Below, piece by piece: positions 21,084 through 36,880 of a stretch of 64,000 nucleotides of DNA. The stretch spans positions 22,600,341 to 22,664,340 of the forward strand of contig JAQNBH010000011.1 in the NCBI GenBank assembly GCA_028752905.1, in the 5' to 3' direction. The DNA is from Cladorhizidae sp. MBARI D1340-BT2 (taxonomy: Eukaryota; Porifera; Demospongiae; Poecilosclerida; Cladorhizidae). The notes beneath the pieces are model-generated. The model was not told the origin of the DNA and searched no databases. It saw only the letters and a list, made by a program, of their open reading frames with translations. The position numbers were made by a program, and so were the translations under genes. Every line of letters starts with the position of its first letter. Position 1 is the stretch's first letter.

Positions 21084-22299
21084 CACTACAGTTCATGTCA
21101 TGATACACACCAGAGGTCATAGCTTGATACAGACCAGAGTTCATATATTGATACTCACCAGAGTTCATGGCTTGATGCACACCAGAGTACATGGCTTAAT
21201 GCACACCATAATTCATAGCTTGATGCAGACCAGATTGCTTGGCTTGATGCAAACCAGAGTTCATGGTTTGATACAGAGTGCATGGCTACTGACACCAGAG
21301 TTCTTGGCATGATACACACCAGAGTTCACGGCTTGATGCACACCAGAATTCATATAGTTCATATCTTGCTTCGCCCCCGAGTTAATGGCTTGATGCACAT
21401 TCGAGTTCATGGCTTGATGCATACCAGAGTTCATGGCTTGAATCATATCAGAGTTCATGGCTCGGTACACACAAGGTTTCATGGCTTGACACACCAGAGT
21501 TCATGGCTTGCTGCATGACAGAGTTCATAGCTTGCAGCACGCCGGAGTTCATGGCTTCCTACACACCAGAGTTCATGGTTTGATGCACCCCAGAGTTCAT
21601 GGCTTGATGCACACCAGAGTTCATCGCTTGATACAGAGTTTATGACTGCTAAATAACAGACTTCATGGCTTGCTACACACCAGAGTTCATAGCTTGATAC
21701 AGACCAGAGTTCATAGCTTGATACCCACCAGATTTCATGGCTTAATGCACAACAGAGTTCATGGCTTGATGCGCACCCGAGTTCATGTCTTGAAGTCAAC
21801 CAGAGTTCATTGATTGATGCACACCAGAGTTCATGACTTGATGCACACCACAGTTCATGTCTTGATACACACCAGAGTTCATAGCTTGATACAGACCAGA
21901 ATTCATATATTGATACTCACCAGAGTTCATGGCTTGATGCACACCAGAGTACATGGCTTGATGCACACCATTATTCATAGCTTGATGCACTCCAGAGTGC
22001 ATGGCTTGATGCAAACCAGGGTTCATGGCTTGATGCACACCAGAGTTCATATAGTTCATCTTTTGCTGCACCCCCGAGTTCATGGCTTGATGCACATCCG
22101 AGTTCATGGATTGATGCACATCAGAGTTCATGGCTTGATGAACACCGGAGTTCATGGCTTGCTACACACCAGAGTTCATGGCTTGATGCACACCAGAGTT
22201 CATGGCTTGATTCACATCAGAGTTTATGGCTTGGTACACACAAGGGTTCATGGCTTGACACACCAGAGTTCATGGCTTGCTGCATGCCAGAATTCATGA

Positions 22300-25190
22300 A
22301 TTGATACAGAGTTCATAACTGCTACACACCAGAGTTCATGGCTTGATGCACAGCAGAGTTCATAGCTCGATACACACCAGAGTTCATGTCTTGCTACACA
22401 CCAAAGTTAAAGCTTGATACAGACCAGAGTTCATAGCTCTATACACACCAGAGTTCATGTCTTGCTACACACCAGAGTTTATAACTTTATAAATATCAGA
22501 GTTCATGGCTTGATGCACGCCAGAGTTCATAGCTTGCAGCATGCCAGAGTTCATGGCTTCCCACACACCAGAGTTCATGGCTTGATGCACCCCAGAGTTC
22601 ATGGCTTGATGCACACCAGAGTTCATGGGTTGATACAGGGTTCATGACTGCTAAACAATAGACTTCATGGCTTGCTACACACCAGAGTTCATACCTTGAT
22701 ACAGACCAGAGTTCATAGCTTGATACCCACCAGATTTCATGGCTTGATGCACAACAGAGTTCATGGCTTAATGCGCACCCGAGTTCATGTCTTGAAGTAA
22801 ACCAGAGTTCATTGATTGCTGCACACCAGAGTTCATGACTTGATGCACACCACAGTTCATGTCTTGATACAGACCAGAGTTCATAGTCTGATACCCACCA
22901 GAGTTCATGGCTTGATGCACTCCAGGGTTCATGGCTTGATGCAAACTAGAGTTCATGGCTTGATGCACACTTGAGTTCATGTCTTGTTGCATACCAGAGT
23001 TCATGGCATGATAACACACAAGAGTTCATGACTTGATGCGCACCAGAGTCAATGACTTGATGCACACCTGTGTTCATGGCTTGATACACACCAGATTTCA
23101 TAGCTTGATGCACACCAGAGTTCATGGCTTGCTGCACACCAGTGTTCAAGCTTGAAGTACACCAGAGTTCATGGCTTGATGGACACCAAAGTTTATTGCT
23201 TGATGCGTACCTGAGTTCATGGCTTCATGCAAACCAGAGTTCATAGCTTGATGTACACCAGAGTTTATGGCTTGCTGCAAGCCAATGTTCATAGCTTGAT
23301 GCACACCAGAGTTCATATAGTTCATCTTTTGCTGCACCCCGAGTTCATAGCTTGATGCACACCAGAGTTCATGGCTTGATGCACACCAGAGTTCATGGCT
23401 TGATGCACACCAGAGTTCATAGGTGGTGCACACCAGAGTTAATTGCTTGATACATACCAGAGTTCATGGCTTGCTACACAGTTCATTGCTTGATGCATAC
23501 CAGAGTTCATAGCTTGATGTACACCTGAGTTCATGGTTTGATGCACACCAGAGATCATGGCTAGCTTCACACCGCAATTCATAGCTTGATGCACACCAGA
23601 GTTCAAGGCTTGATGCACACCAGATTTCATGGCTTGATACACACAAGAGTTCATGGCTTGACACACCAGAATTCATGGCTTTCTGCATGCCAGAGTTCAT
23701 GAATTTATACAGAGTTCATGACTGCTACACTCCAGAGTTCATGGCTTGATGCACAGCAGAGTTCATAGCTCGATACATACCAGAATTCATGTCTTGCTAC
23801 ACATCAAAGTTCATAGCTTGATACAGACCAGAGTTCATAGCTCTATACACACCAGAGTTCATGTCTTGCTACACACCAGAGTTTATAACTTTATAAATAT
23901 CAGAGTTCATGGCTTGATGCACGCCAGAGTTCATAGCTTGCAGCATGCCAGAGTTCATTGCTTCCTACACACCAGAGTTCATGGCTTGATGCACCCCAGA
24001 GTTCATGGCTTGATGCACACCAGAGTTCATGGGTTGATACAGGGTTCATGACTGCTAAACAATAGACTTCATGGCTTGCTACACACCAGAGTTCATACCT
24101 TGATACAGACCAGAGTTCATAGCTTGATACCCACCAGATTTCATGGCTTGATGCACAACAGAGTTCATGGCTTAATGCGCACCCGAGTTCATGTCTTGAA
24201 GTAAACCAGAGTTCATTGATTGCTGCACACCAGAGTTCATGACTTGATGCACACCACAGTTCATGTCTTGATACAGACCAGAGTTCATAGTCTGATACCC
24301 ACCAGAGTTCATGGCTTGATGCACTCCAGGGTTCATGGCTTGATGCAAACTAGAGTTCATGGCTTGATGCACACTTGAGTTCATGTCTTGTTGCATACCA
24401 GAGTTCATGGCATGATACCACACAAGAGTTCATGACTTGATGCGCACCAGAGTCAATGACTTGATGCACACCTGTGTTCATGGCTTGATACACACCAGAT
24501 TTCATAGCTTGATGCACACCAGAGTTCATGGCTTGCTGCACACCAGTGTTCAAGCTTGAAGTACACCAGAGTTCATGGCTTGATGGACACCAAAGTTTAT
24601 TGCTTGATGCGTACCTGAGTTCATGGCTTCATGCAAACCAGAGTTCATAGCTTGATGTACACCAGAGTTTATGGCTTGCTGCAAGCCAATGTTCATAGCT
24701 TGATGCACACCAGAGTTCATATAGTTCATCTTTTGCTGCACCCCGAGTTCATAGTTTGATGCACACCAGAGTTCATGGCTTGATGCACACCAGAGTTCAT
24801 GGCTTGATGCACACCAGAGTTCATAGGTGGTGCACACCAGAGTTAATTGCTTGATACACACCAGAGTTCATGGCTTGCTACACAGTTCATTGCTTGATGC
24901 ATACCAGAGTTCATAGCTTGATGTACACCTGAGTTCATGGTTTGATGCACACCAGAGATCATGGCTAGCTTCACACCGCAATTCATAGCTTGATGCACAC
25001 CAGAGTTCAAGGCTTGATGCACACCAGATTTCATGGCTTGATACACACAAGAGTTCATGGCTTGACACACCAGAATTCATGGCTTTCTGCATGCCAGAGT
25101 TCATGAATTTATACAGAGTTCATGACTGCTACACTCCAGAGTTCATGGCTTGATGCACAGCAGAGTTCATAGCTTGATACACACCAGAGT
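22300..25190 (+). repeat. 1,404-bp higher-order repeat, about two tandem copies
   Basis: Landmarks repeat at an offset of exactly 1,404: 22,768 with 24,172, 22,946 with 24,350, 23,146 with 24,550 and 23,439 with 24,843. Divergence is a few bases per kilobase. Confidence 0.85.
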
Positions 25191-27961
25191 TCATAGCTCT
25201 ATACACACCAGAGTTCATGTCATGCTACACACCAGAGTTTATAACTTTATAAATATCAGTGTTCATGGCTTGATGCACGCCAGAGTTCATAGCTTGCAGC
25301 ATGCCAGAGTACATGGCTTCCTACACACCAGAGTTCATGGCTTGATGCACCCCAGAGTTCATGGCTTGATGCACACCAGAGTTCATGGCTTGATACAGGG
25401 TTCATGACTGCTAAACAACAGACTTCATGGCTTGCTACACACCAGAGTTCATAGCTTGATACAGACCAGAGTTCATAGCTTGATACCCACCAGATTTCAT
25501 GGCTGGATGCACAACCGAGTTCATGGCTTAATGCGCTCCCGAGTTCATGTCTTGAAGTAAACCAGTGTTCATGGAATGATGCATACCAGAGTTCATGACT
25601 TGATGCACACCACAGTTCATGTCTTGATACACACCAGAGTTCATAGCTTGATACAGACCAGAGTTCATATATGGATACTCACCAGAGTTCATGGCTTGAT
25701 GCACACCAGAGTACATGGCTTAATGCACACCATAATTCATAGCTTGATGCAGACCAGATTGCTTGGCTTGATGCAAACCAGAGTTCATGGTTTGATACAG
25801 AGTGCATGGCTACTGACACCAGAGTTCTTGGCTTGATACACACCAGAGTTCACGGCTTGATGCACACCAGAATTCATATAGTTCATATCTTGCTTCACCC
25901 CCGAGTTAATGGCTTGATGCACATTCGAGTTCATGGCTTGATGCATACCAGAGTTCATGGCTTGAATCATATCAGAGTTCATGGCTTGGTACACACAAGG
26001 TTTCATGGCTTGACACACCAGAGTTCATGGCTTGCTGCATGACAGAGTTCATAGCTTGCAGCACGCCAGAGTTCATGGCTTCCTACACACCAGAGTTCAT
26101 GGTTTGATGCACCCCAGAGTTCATGGCTTGATGCACACCAGAGTTCATCGCTTGATACAGAGTTTATGACTGCTAAATAACAGACTTCATGGCTTGCTAC
26201 ACACCAGAGTTCATAGCTTGATACAGACCAGAGTTCATAGCTTGATACCCACCAGATTTCATGGCTTAATGCACAACAGAGTTCATGGCTTGATGCGCAC
26301 CCGAGTTCATGTCTTGAAGTCAACCAGAGTTCATTGATTGATGCACACCAGAGTTCATGACTTGATGCACACCACAGTTCATGTCTTGATACACACCAGA
26401 GTTCATAGCTTGATACAGACCAGAATTCATATATTGATACTCACCAGAGTTCATGGCTTGATGCACACCAGAGTACATGGCTTGATGCACACCATTATTC
26501 ATAGCTTGATGCACTCCAGAGTGCATGGCTTGATGCAAACCAGGGTTCATGGCTTGATGCACACCAGAGTTCATATAGTTCATCTTTTGCTGCATCCCCG
26601 AGTTCATGGCTTGATGCACATCCGAGTTCATGGATTGATGCACATCAGAGTTCATGGCTTGATGCACACCGGAGTTCATGGCTTGCTACACACCAGAGTT
26701 CATGGCTTGATGCACACCAGAGTTCATGGCTTGATTCACATCAGAGTTTATGGCTTGGTACACACAAGGGTTCATGGCTTGACACACCAGAGTTCATGGC
26801 TTGCTGCATGCCAGAATTCATGAATTGATACAGAGTTCATAACTGCTACACACCAGAGTTCATGGCTTGATGCACAGCAGAGTTCATAGCTCGATACACA
26901 CCAGAGTTCATGTCTTGCTACACACCAATGTTAAAAGCTTGATACAGACCAGAGTTCATAGCTCTATACACACCAGAGTTCATGTCTTGCTACACACCAG
27001 AGTTTATAACTTTATAAATATCAGAGTTCATGGCTTGATGCACGCCAGAGTTCATAGCTTGCAGCATGCCAGAGTTCATGGCTTCCTACACACCAGAGTT
27101 CATGGCTTGATGCACCCCAGAGTTCATGGCTTGATGCACACCAGAATTCATGGGTTGATACAGGGTTCATGATTGCTAAACAATAGACTTCATGGCTTGC
27201 TACACACCAGAGTTCATACCTTGATACAGACCAGAGTTCATAGCTTGATACCCACCAGATTTCATGGCTTGATGCACAACAGAGTTCATGGCTTAATGCG
27301 CACCCGAGTTCATGTCTTGAAGTAAACCAGAGTTCATTGATTGCTGCACACCAGAGTTCATGACTTGATGCACACCACAGTTCATGACTTGATACAGACC
27401 AGAGTTCATAGTCTGATACCCACCAGAGTTCATGGCTTGATGCACTCCACGGTTCATGGCTTGATGCAAACTAGAGTTCATGGCTTGATGCACACTTGAG
27501 TTCATGTCTTGTTGCATACCAGAGTTCATGGCTTGATACCACACAAGAGTTCATGACTTGATGCGCACCAGAGTCAATGACTTGATGCACACCTGTGTTC
27601 ATGGCTTGATACACACCAGATTTCATAGCTTGATGCACACCAGAGTTCATGGCTTGCTGCACACCAGTGTTCAAGCTTGAAGTACACCAGAGTTCATGGC
27701 TTGATGGACACCAAAGTTTATTGCTTGATGCGTACCTGAGTTCATGGCTTCATGCAAACCAGAGTTCATAGCTTGATGTACACCAGAGTTTATGGCTTGC
27801 TGCAAGCCAATGTTCATAGCTTGATGCACACCAGAGTTCATATAGTTCATCTTTTGCTGCACCCCGAGTTCATAGCTTGATGCACACCAGAGTTCATGGC
27901 TTGATGCACACCAGAGTTCATGGCTTGATGCACACCAGAGTTCATAGGTGGTGCACACCAG

Positions 27962-28450
27962 AGTTAATTGCTTGATACACACCAGAGTTCATGGCTTGCT
28001 ACACAGTTCATTGCTTGATGCATACCAGAGTTCATAGCATGATGTACACCTGAGTTCATGGTTTGATGCACACCAGAGATCATGACTAGCTTCACACCGC
28101 AATTCATAGCTTGATGCACACCAGAGTTCAAGGCTTGATGCACACCAGATTTCATGGCTTGATACACACAAGAGTTCATGGCTTGATGCACACCAGAGTT
28201 CATAGGTGGTGCACACCATAGTTAATTGCTTGATACACACCAGAGTTCATGGCTTGCTACACAGTTCATTGCTTGATGCATACCAGAGTTCATAGCTTGA
28301 TGTACACCTGAGTTCATGGTTTGATGCACACCAGAGATCATGGCTAGCTTCACACCGCAATTCATAGCTTGATGCACACCTGAGTTCAAGGCCTGATGCA
28401 CACCAGATTTCATGGCTTGATACACACAAGAGTTCATGGCTTGACACACC
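27962..28450 (+). repeat. 258-bp tandem duplication
   Basis: The block starting TTAATTGCTTGATACACACC near 27,964 is repeated from about 28,222. It lies at the start of the block shared with 40,446 onward. Confidence 0.8.
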
Positions 28451-28789
28451 AGAATTCATGGCTTTCTGCATGCCAGAGTTCATGAATTTATACAGAGTTC
28501 ATGACTGCTACACTCCAGAGTTGATTGCTTGATGCACAGCAGAGTTCATAGCTCGATACACACCAGAGTTCATGTCTTGCTACACATCAAAGTTCATAGC
28601 TTGATACAGACCAGAGTTGATAGCTCTATACACACCAGAGTTCATGTCTTGCTACAAACCAGAATTTATAACTTTATAAATATCAGAGTTCATGGCTTGA
28701 TGCATGCCAGAGTTCATAGCTTGCAGCATGCCAGAGTTCATTGCTTCCTACACACCAGAGTTCATGGCTTGATGCACCCCAGAGTTCAT

Positions 28790-31700
28790 GGCTTGATGCA
28801 CACCAGAGTTCATGGGTTGATACAGGGTTCATGACTGCTAAACAACAGACTTCATGGCTTGCTACACACCAGAGTTCATACCTTGATACAGACCAGAGTT
28901 CATAGCTTGACACCCACCAGATTTCATGGCTTGATGCACAACAGAGTTCATGGCTTAATGCGCACCCGAGTTCATGTCTTGAAGTAAACCAGAGTTCATG
29001 GATTGCTGCACACCAGAGTTCATGACTTGATGTACACCACAGTTCATGTCTTAATACAGACCAGAGTTCATAGTCTGATACCCACCAGAGTTCATGGCTT
29101 GATGCACTCCAGAGTTCATGGCTTGATGCAAACTAGAGTTCATGGCTTGATGCACACTTGAGTTCATGTCTTGTTGCATACCAGAGTTCATGGCCTGATA
29201 CCACACAAGAGTTCATGACTTGTTGCGCACCAGAGTCAATGACTTGATGCACACCTGCGTTCATGGCTTGATACACACCAGATTTCATAGCTTGATGCAC
29301 ACCAGAGTTCATGGCCTGCTGCGCACCAGTGTTCAAGCTTGAAGTACACCAGAGTTCATGGCTTGATGGACCCCAGAGTTCATGGCTTGATGCACACCAG
29401 AGTTCATGGCTTGATGCACACCAGAGTTCATAGGTGGTGCACACCAGAGTTAATTGCTTGATACACACCAGAGTACATGGCTTGCTACACAGTTCATTGC
29501 TTGATGCATACCAGAGTTCATAGCTTGATGTACACCTGAGTTCATGGTTTGATGCACACCAGAGATCATGGCTAGCTGCCCACCGCAATTAATAGTTTGA
29601 TGTACACCAGAGTTCAAGGCTTGATGCATACCAGATTTCATGGCTTGATACATACAAGAGTTCATGGCTTGATACACCTGAATTCATGGCTTTCTGCATG
29701 CCAGAGTTCATGAATTTATACAGAGTTCATGACTATTACACTCCAGAGTTCATTGCTTGATGCACAGCAGAGTTCATAGCTCGATACACACCAGAGTTCA
29801 TGTCTTGCTACACATCAAAGTTCATAGCTTGATACAGACCAGAGTTCATAGCTCTATACACACCAGAGTTCATGTCTTGCTACACACCAGAATTTATAAC
29901 TTTATAAATATCAGAGTTCATGGCTTGATGCACGCCATAGTTCATAGCTTGCAGCATGCCAGAGTTCATTGCTTCCTACACACCAGAGTTCATGGCTTGA
30001 TGCACCCCAGAGTTCATGGCTTGATGCACACCAGAGTTCATGGCTTTATACAGGGTTCATGAGACTGCTAAACAACAGACTTCATGGCTAGCTGCACACC
30101 ACAATTCATCGTTTGATGCACACCAGAGTTCAAGGCTTGATGCACACCAGTTTTCATGGCTTGATACACACAAGCTTTACACACCAGAATTAATGGCTTT
30201 CTGCATGCCAGAGTTCATGAATTTATACAGAATTCATGACTGCTACACTCCAGAGTTCATTGCTTGATGCACAGCAGAGTTCATAGCTCGATACACACCA
30301 GAGTTCATGTCTTGCTACACATCAAAGTTCATAGCTTGATACAGACCAGAGTTCATAGCTCTATACACACCAGAGTTCATGTCTTGCTACACACCAGAGT
30401 TTATAACTTTATAAATATCAGAGTTCATGGCTTGATGCACGCTAGAGTTCATAGCTTGCGAATGCCAGAGTAAATTGCTTCCTACACACCAGAGTTCATG
30501 GCTTGATGCACCCCAGAGTTCATGGCTTGCTACACACCAGAGTTCATACCTTGATACAGACCAGAGTTCATAGCTTGATACCCACCAGATTTCATGGCTT
30601 GATGCACAACAGAGTTCATGGCTTAATGCGCACCCGAGTTCATGTCTTGAAGTAAACCAGAGTTCATGGATTGCTGCAAACCAGAGTTCATGACTTGATG
30701 TACACCACAGTTCATGTCTTAATACAGACCAGAGTTCATAGTCTGATACCCACCAGAGTTCATGACTTGATGCACACCACAGTTCATGTCTTGATACACA
30801 CCAGAGTTCATAGCTTGATACAGACCAGAGTTCATATATTGATACTCACCAGCTTGATGCACACCAGAGTACATGGCTTGATGCACACCATAATTCCTAG
30901 CTTGATGCAGACCAGATTGCATGGCTTGATGCAAACCAGAGTTCATGGCTTGATACAGAGTGCATGGCTACTGACACCAAATTCATGGCTTGATACACAC
31001 CAGTGTTCATGGCTTGATGCACACCAGAGTTCATAGAGTTCATATCTTGCTGCGCCCCTGAGTTAATGGCTTGATGCACATCCAAGTTCATGGATTGATG
31101 CACACCAAAGTTCATGGCTTGATGCACACCAGAGTTCATGGCTTCCTACACACCAGAGTTCATGGCTTGATGCACACCAGAGTTCATGGCTTGATTCACA
31201 TCCGAGTTCATGGCTTGGTACACACAAGGGTTCATTGCTTGACACAGCAGAGTTCATGGCTTGCTGCATGACAGAGTTCATAGCTTGCAGCATGCCGGAG
31301 TTCATGGCTTCCTACACACCAGAGTTCATGGCTTGATGGACCCCAGAGTTCATGGCTTGATGCACACCAGAGTTCATGGGTGATACAGAGTTTATGACTG
31401 CTAAATAACAGACTTCATGGCTTGCTACACACCAGAGTTCATAGCTTGATACAGACCAGAGTTCATAGCTTGATACCCACCAGATTTCATGGCTTGATGC
31501 ACAACAGAGTTCATCGCTTGATGCGCACCCGAGTTCATGTCTTGAAGTCAAACAGAGTTCATTGATTGATGCACACTAGAGTTCATGACTTGATGCACAC
31601 CACAGTTCATGTGTTGATACACACCAGAGTTCATAGCTTGATACAGACCAGAATTAATATATTGATACTCACCAGAGTTCATGGCTTGATGCACACCAGA

Positions 31701-34700
31701 GTACATGGCTTGATGCACACCATTATTCATAGCTTGATGCACTCCAGAGTGCATGGCTTGATGCAACCCATGGTTCATGGCTTGATGCACACCAGAGTTC
31801 ATATAGTTCATCTTTTGCTGCACCCCCGAGTTCATGGCTTGATGCACATCCGAGTTCATGGATTGTGCACATCAGAGTTCATGGCTTGATGCACACCAGA
31901 GTTCATGGCTTGCTACACACCAGAGTTCATGGCTTGATGCACACCAGAGTTCATGGCTTGATTCACATCATAGTTTATGGCTTGGTACACACAAGGGTTC
32001 ATGGCTTGACACACCAGAGTTCATGGCTTGCTGCATTCCAGAATTCATGAATTGATACAGAGTTCATGACTGCTACACACCAGAGTTCATGGCTTGATGC
32101 ACAGCAGAGTTCATAGTTCGATACACACCAGAGTTCATGTCTTGCTACACACCAAAGATAAAAGCTTGATACAGACCAGAGTTTATAGCTCTATACACAC
32201 CAGAGTTCATGTCTTGCTACACACCAGAGTTTATAACTTTATAAATATCAGAGTTCTGGTTTGATGCAAACCAGAGTTCATGGCTTGATACACACCAGTG
32301 TTCATGGCTTGATGCACACCAGAGTTCTGTAGTTCATATCTTGCTGCGCCCCCGAGTTAATGGCTTGATGCACATCCGAGTTCATGGATTGATGCACACC
32401 AAAGTTCATGGCTTGATGCACACCAGAGTTCATGGGTTGATACAGGGTTCATGACTGCTAAACAACAGACTTCATGGTTTGCTACACACCAGAGTTCATA
32501 CCTTGATACAGACCAGAGTTCATAGCTTGATACCCACCAGATTTCATGGCTTGATGCACAACAGAGTTCATGGCTTAATGCGCACCCGAGTTCATGTCTT
32601 GAAGTAAACCAGAGTTCATGGATTGCTGCACACCAGAGTTCATGACTTGATGCACACCACAGTTCATGTCTTGATACAGACCACAGTTCATAGTCTGATA
32701 CCCACCAGAGTTCATGGCTTGATTCACTCCAGGGTTCATGGCTTGATGCAAACTAGAGTTCATGGCTTGATGCACACTTGAGTTCATGTCTTGTTGCATA
32801 CCAGAGTTCATGGCCTGATACCACACAAGAGTTCATGACTTGTTGCGCACCAGAGTCAATGACTTGATGCACACCTGCGTTCATGGCTTGATACACACCA
32901 GATTTCATAGCTTGATGTACACCAGAGTTCATGGCCTGCTGCGCACCAGTGTTCAAGCTTGAAGTACACCAGAGTTCATGGCTTGATGGACCCCAGAGTT
33001 CATGGCTTGATGCACACCAGAGTTCATGGCTTGATGCACACCAGAGTTCATAGGTGGTGCACACCAGAGTTAATTGCTTGATACACACCAGAGTTCATGG
33101 CTTGCTACACAGTTCATTGCTTGATGCATACCAGAGTTCATAGCTTGATGTACACCTGAGTTCATGGTTTGATGCACACCAGAGATCATGGCTAGCTGCC
33201 CACCGCAATTCATAGCTTGATGTACACCAGAGTTCAAGGCTTGATGCATACCAGATTTCATGGCTTGATACACACAAGAGTTCATGGCTTGATACACCTG
33301 AATTCATGGCTTTCTGCATGCCAGAGTTCATGAATTTATACAGAGTTCATGACTACTACACTCCAGAGTTCATTGCTTGATGCACAGCAGAGTTCATAGC
33401 TCGATACACACCAGAGTTCATGTCTTGCTACACATCAAAGTTCATAGCTTGATACAGACCAGAGTTCATATCTCTATACACACCAGAGTTCATGTCTTGC
33501 TACACACCAGAATTTATAACTTTATAAATATCAGAGTTCATGGCTTGATGCACGCCATAGTTCATAGCTTGCAGCATGCCAGAGTTGATTGCTTCCTACA
33601 CACCAGAGTTCATGGCTTGATGCACCCCAGAGTTCATGGCTTGATGCACACCAGAGTTCATGGCTTTATACAAGGTTCATGAGACTGCTAAACAACAGAC
33701 TTCATGGCTAGCTGCACACCACAATTCATCGTTTGATGCACACCAGAGTTCAAGGCTTGATGCACACCAGTTTTCATGGCTTGATACACACAAGCTTTAC
33801 ACACCAGAATTAATGGCTTTCTGCATGCCAGAGTTCATGAATTTATACAGAGTTCATGACTGCTACACTCCAGAGTTCATTGCTTGATGCACAGCAGAGT
33901 TCATAGCTCGATACACACCAGAGTTCATGTCTTGCTACACATCAAAGTTCATAGCTTGATACAGACCAGAGTTCATAGCTCTATACACACCAGAGTTCAT
34001 TTCTTGCTACACACCAGAGTTTATAACTTTATAAATATCAGAGTTCATGGCTTGATGCACGCTAGAGTTCATAGCTTGCGAATGCCAGAGTAAATTGCTT
34101 CCTACACACCAGAGTTCATGGCTTGATGCACCCCAGAGTTCATGGCTTGATGCACACCAGAGTTCATGGCTTGATACAGGGTTCATGACTGCTAAACAAC
34201 AGACTTCATGGCTTGCTACACACCAGAGTTCATAGCTTGATACAGACCAGAGTTGATAGCTTGATACCCACCAGATTTCATGGCTTGATGCACAACAGAG
34301 TTCATGGCTTAATGCGCTCCCGAGTTCATGTCTTGAAGTAAACCAGAGTTCATGGATTGATGCATACCAGAGTTCATGACTTGATGCACACCACAGTTCA
34401 TGTCTTGATACACACCAGAGTTCATAGCTTGATACAGACCAGAGTTCATATATTGATACTCACCAGCTTGATGCACACCAGAGTACATGGCTTGATGCAC
34501 ACCATAATTCATAGCTTGATGCAGACCAGATTGCATGGCTTGATGCAAACCAGAGTTCATGGCTTGATACAGAGTGCATGGCTACTGACACCAAATTCAT
34601 GGCTTGATACACACCAGTGTTCATGGCTTGATGCACACCAGAGTTCATAGAGTTCATATCTTGCTGCGCCCCTGAGTTAATGGCTTGATGCACATCCAAG

Positions 34701-36025
34701 TTCATGGATTGATGCACACCAAAGTTCATGGCTTGATGCACACCAGAGTTCATGGCTTCCTACACACCAGAGTTCATGGCTTGATGCACACCAGAGTTCA
34801 TGGCTTGATTCACATCCGAGTTCATGGCTTGGTACACACAAGGGTTCATGGCTTGACACAGCAGAGTTCATGGCTTGCTGCATGACAGAGTTCATAGCTT
34901 GCAGCATGCCGGAGTTCATGGCTTCCTACACACCAGAGTTCATGGCTTGATGGACCCCAGAGTTCATGGCTTGATGCACACCAGAGTTCATCGCTTGATA
35001 CAGAGTTTATGACTGCTAAATAACAGACTTCATGGCTTGCTACACACCAGAGTTCATAGCTTGATACAGACCAGAGTTCATAGCTTGATACCCACCAGAT
35101 TTCATGGCTTGATGCACAACAGAGTTCATCGCTTGATGCGCACCCGAGTTCATGTCTTGAAGTCAAACAGAGTTCATTGATTGATGCACACTAGAGTTCA
35201 TGACTTGATGCACACCACAGTTCATGTGTTGATACACACCAGAGTTCATAGCTTGATACAGACCAGAATTAATATATTGATACTCACCAGAGTTCATGGC
35301 TTGATGCACACCAGAGTACATGGCTTGATGCACACCATTATTCATAGCTTGATGCACTCCAGAGTGCATGGCTTGATGCAACCCATGGTTCATGGCTTGA
35401 TGCACACCAGAGTTCATATAGTTCATCTTTTGCTGCACCCCCGAGTTCATGGCTTGATGCACATCCGAGTTCATGGATTGTGCACATCAGAGTTCATGGC
35501 TTGATGCACACCAGAGTTCATGGCTTGCTACACACCAGAGTTCATGGCTTGATGCACACCAGAGTTCATGGCTTGATTCACATCATAGTTTATGGCTTGG
35601 TACACACAAGGGTTCATGGCTTGACACACCAGAGTTCATGGCTTGCTGCATTCCAGAATTCATGAATTGATACAGAGTTCATGACTGCTACACACCAGAG
35701 TTCATGGCTTGATGCACAGCAGAGTTCATAGTTCGATACACACCAGAGTTCATGTCTTGCTACACACCAAAGATAAAAGCTTGATACAGACCAGAGTTTA
35801 TAGCTCTATACACACCAGAGTTCATGTCTTGCTACACACCAGAGTTTATAACTTTATAAATATCAGAGTTCATGGTTTGATGCAAACCAGAGTTCATGGC
35901 TTGATACACACCAGTGTTCATGGCTTGATGCACACCAGAGTTCTGTAGTTCATATCTTGCTGCGCCCCCGAGTTAATGGCTTGATGCACATCCGAGTTCA
36001 TGGATTGATGCACACCAAAGTTCAT
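28790..36025 (+). repeat. 3.6-kb higher-order repeat, two tandem copies
   Basis: Landmarks repeat at 3,614-3,620 bp: 29,450 with 33,070, 30,040 with 33,660, 31,566 with 35,181 and 32,575 with 36,191. Similarity runs on a few hundred bases past 36,025 before breaking. Confidence 0.85.
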
Positions 36026-36880
36026 GGCTTGATGCACACCAGAGTTCATGGGTTGATACAGGGTTCATGACTGCTAAACAACAGACTTCATGGTTTGCTA
36101 CACACCAGAGTTCATACCTTGATACAGACCAGAGTTCATAGCTTGATACCCACCAGATTTCATGGCTTGATGCACAACAGAGTTCTTGGCTTAATGCGCA
36201 CCCGAGTTCATGTCTTGAAGTAAACCAGAGTTCATGGATTGCTGCACACCAGAGTTCATGACTTGATGCACACCACAGTTCATGTCTTGATACAGACCAC
36301 AGTTCATAGTCTGATACCCACCAGAGTTCATGGCTTGATTCACTCCAGGGTTCATGGCTTGATGCAAACTTGAGTTCATGGCTTGATGCACACTTGAGTT
36401 CATGTCTTGTTGCATACCAGAGCTCATGGCATGATACCACACAAGAGTTCATGACTTGATGCGCACCAGAGTCAATGACTTGATGCACACCTGCATTCAT
36501 GGCTTGATACACACCAGATTTCATAGCTTGATGCACACCAGAGTTCATGGATTGCTGCACACCAGTGTTCAAGATTGAAGTACACCAGAGTTCATGGCTT
36601 GATGGACACCAAAGTTTATTGCTTGATGCGTACCAGAGTTCATGGCTTCATGCAAACCAGAGTTCATAGCTTGATGTACACCAGAGTTTATGGCTCGTTG
36701 CAAGCCAATGTTCATAGCTTGATGCACACCAGAGTTCATATAGTTCATCTTTTGCTGCACCCCGAGTTCATAGCTTGATGCACACCTGAGTTCATGGCTT
36801 GATGCACACCAGAGTTCATGGCTTGATGCACACCAGAGTTCATAGGTGGTGCACACCAGAGTTAATTGCTTGATACACAC

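Larger units (their letters stand above)
23460..36880 (+). repeat. 12-13 kb supra-repeat, copy 1
   Basis: Its first part (about 23,460-27,050) matches 36,880-40,400 at an offset of 13,423, falling to 13,357 after a 66-bp loss in the second copy near 39,585. Its last part (about 28,165-37,090) matches 40,446-49,370 at 12,281. The 1.1 kb between the two parts is absent from the second copy. Boundaries are good to about 100 bp. Confidence 0.85.
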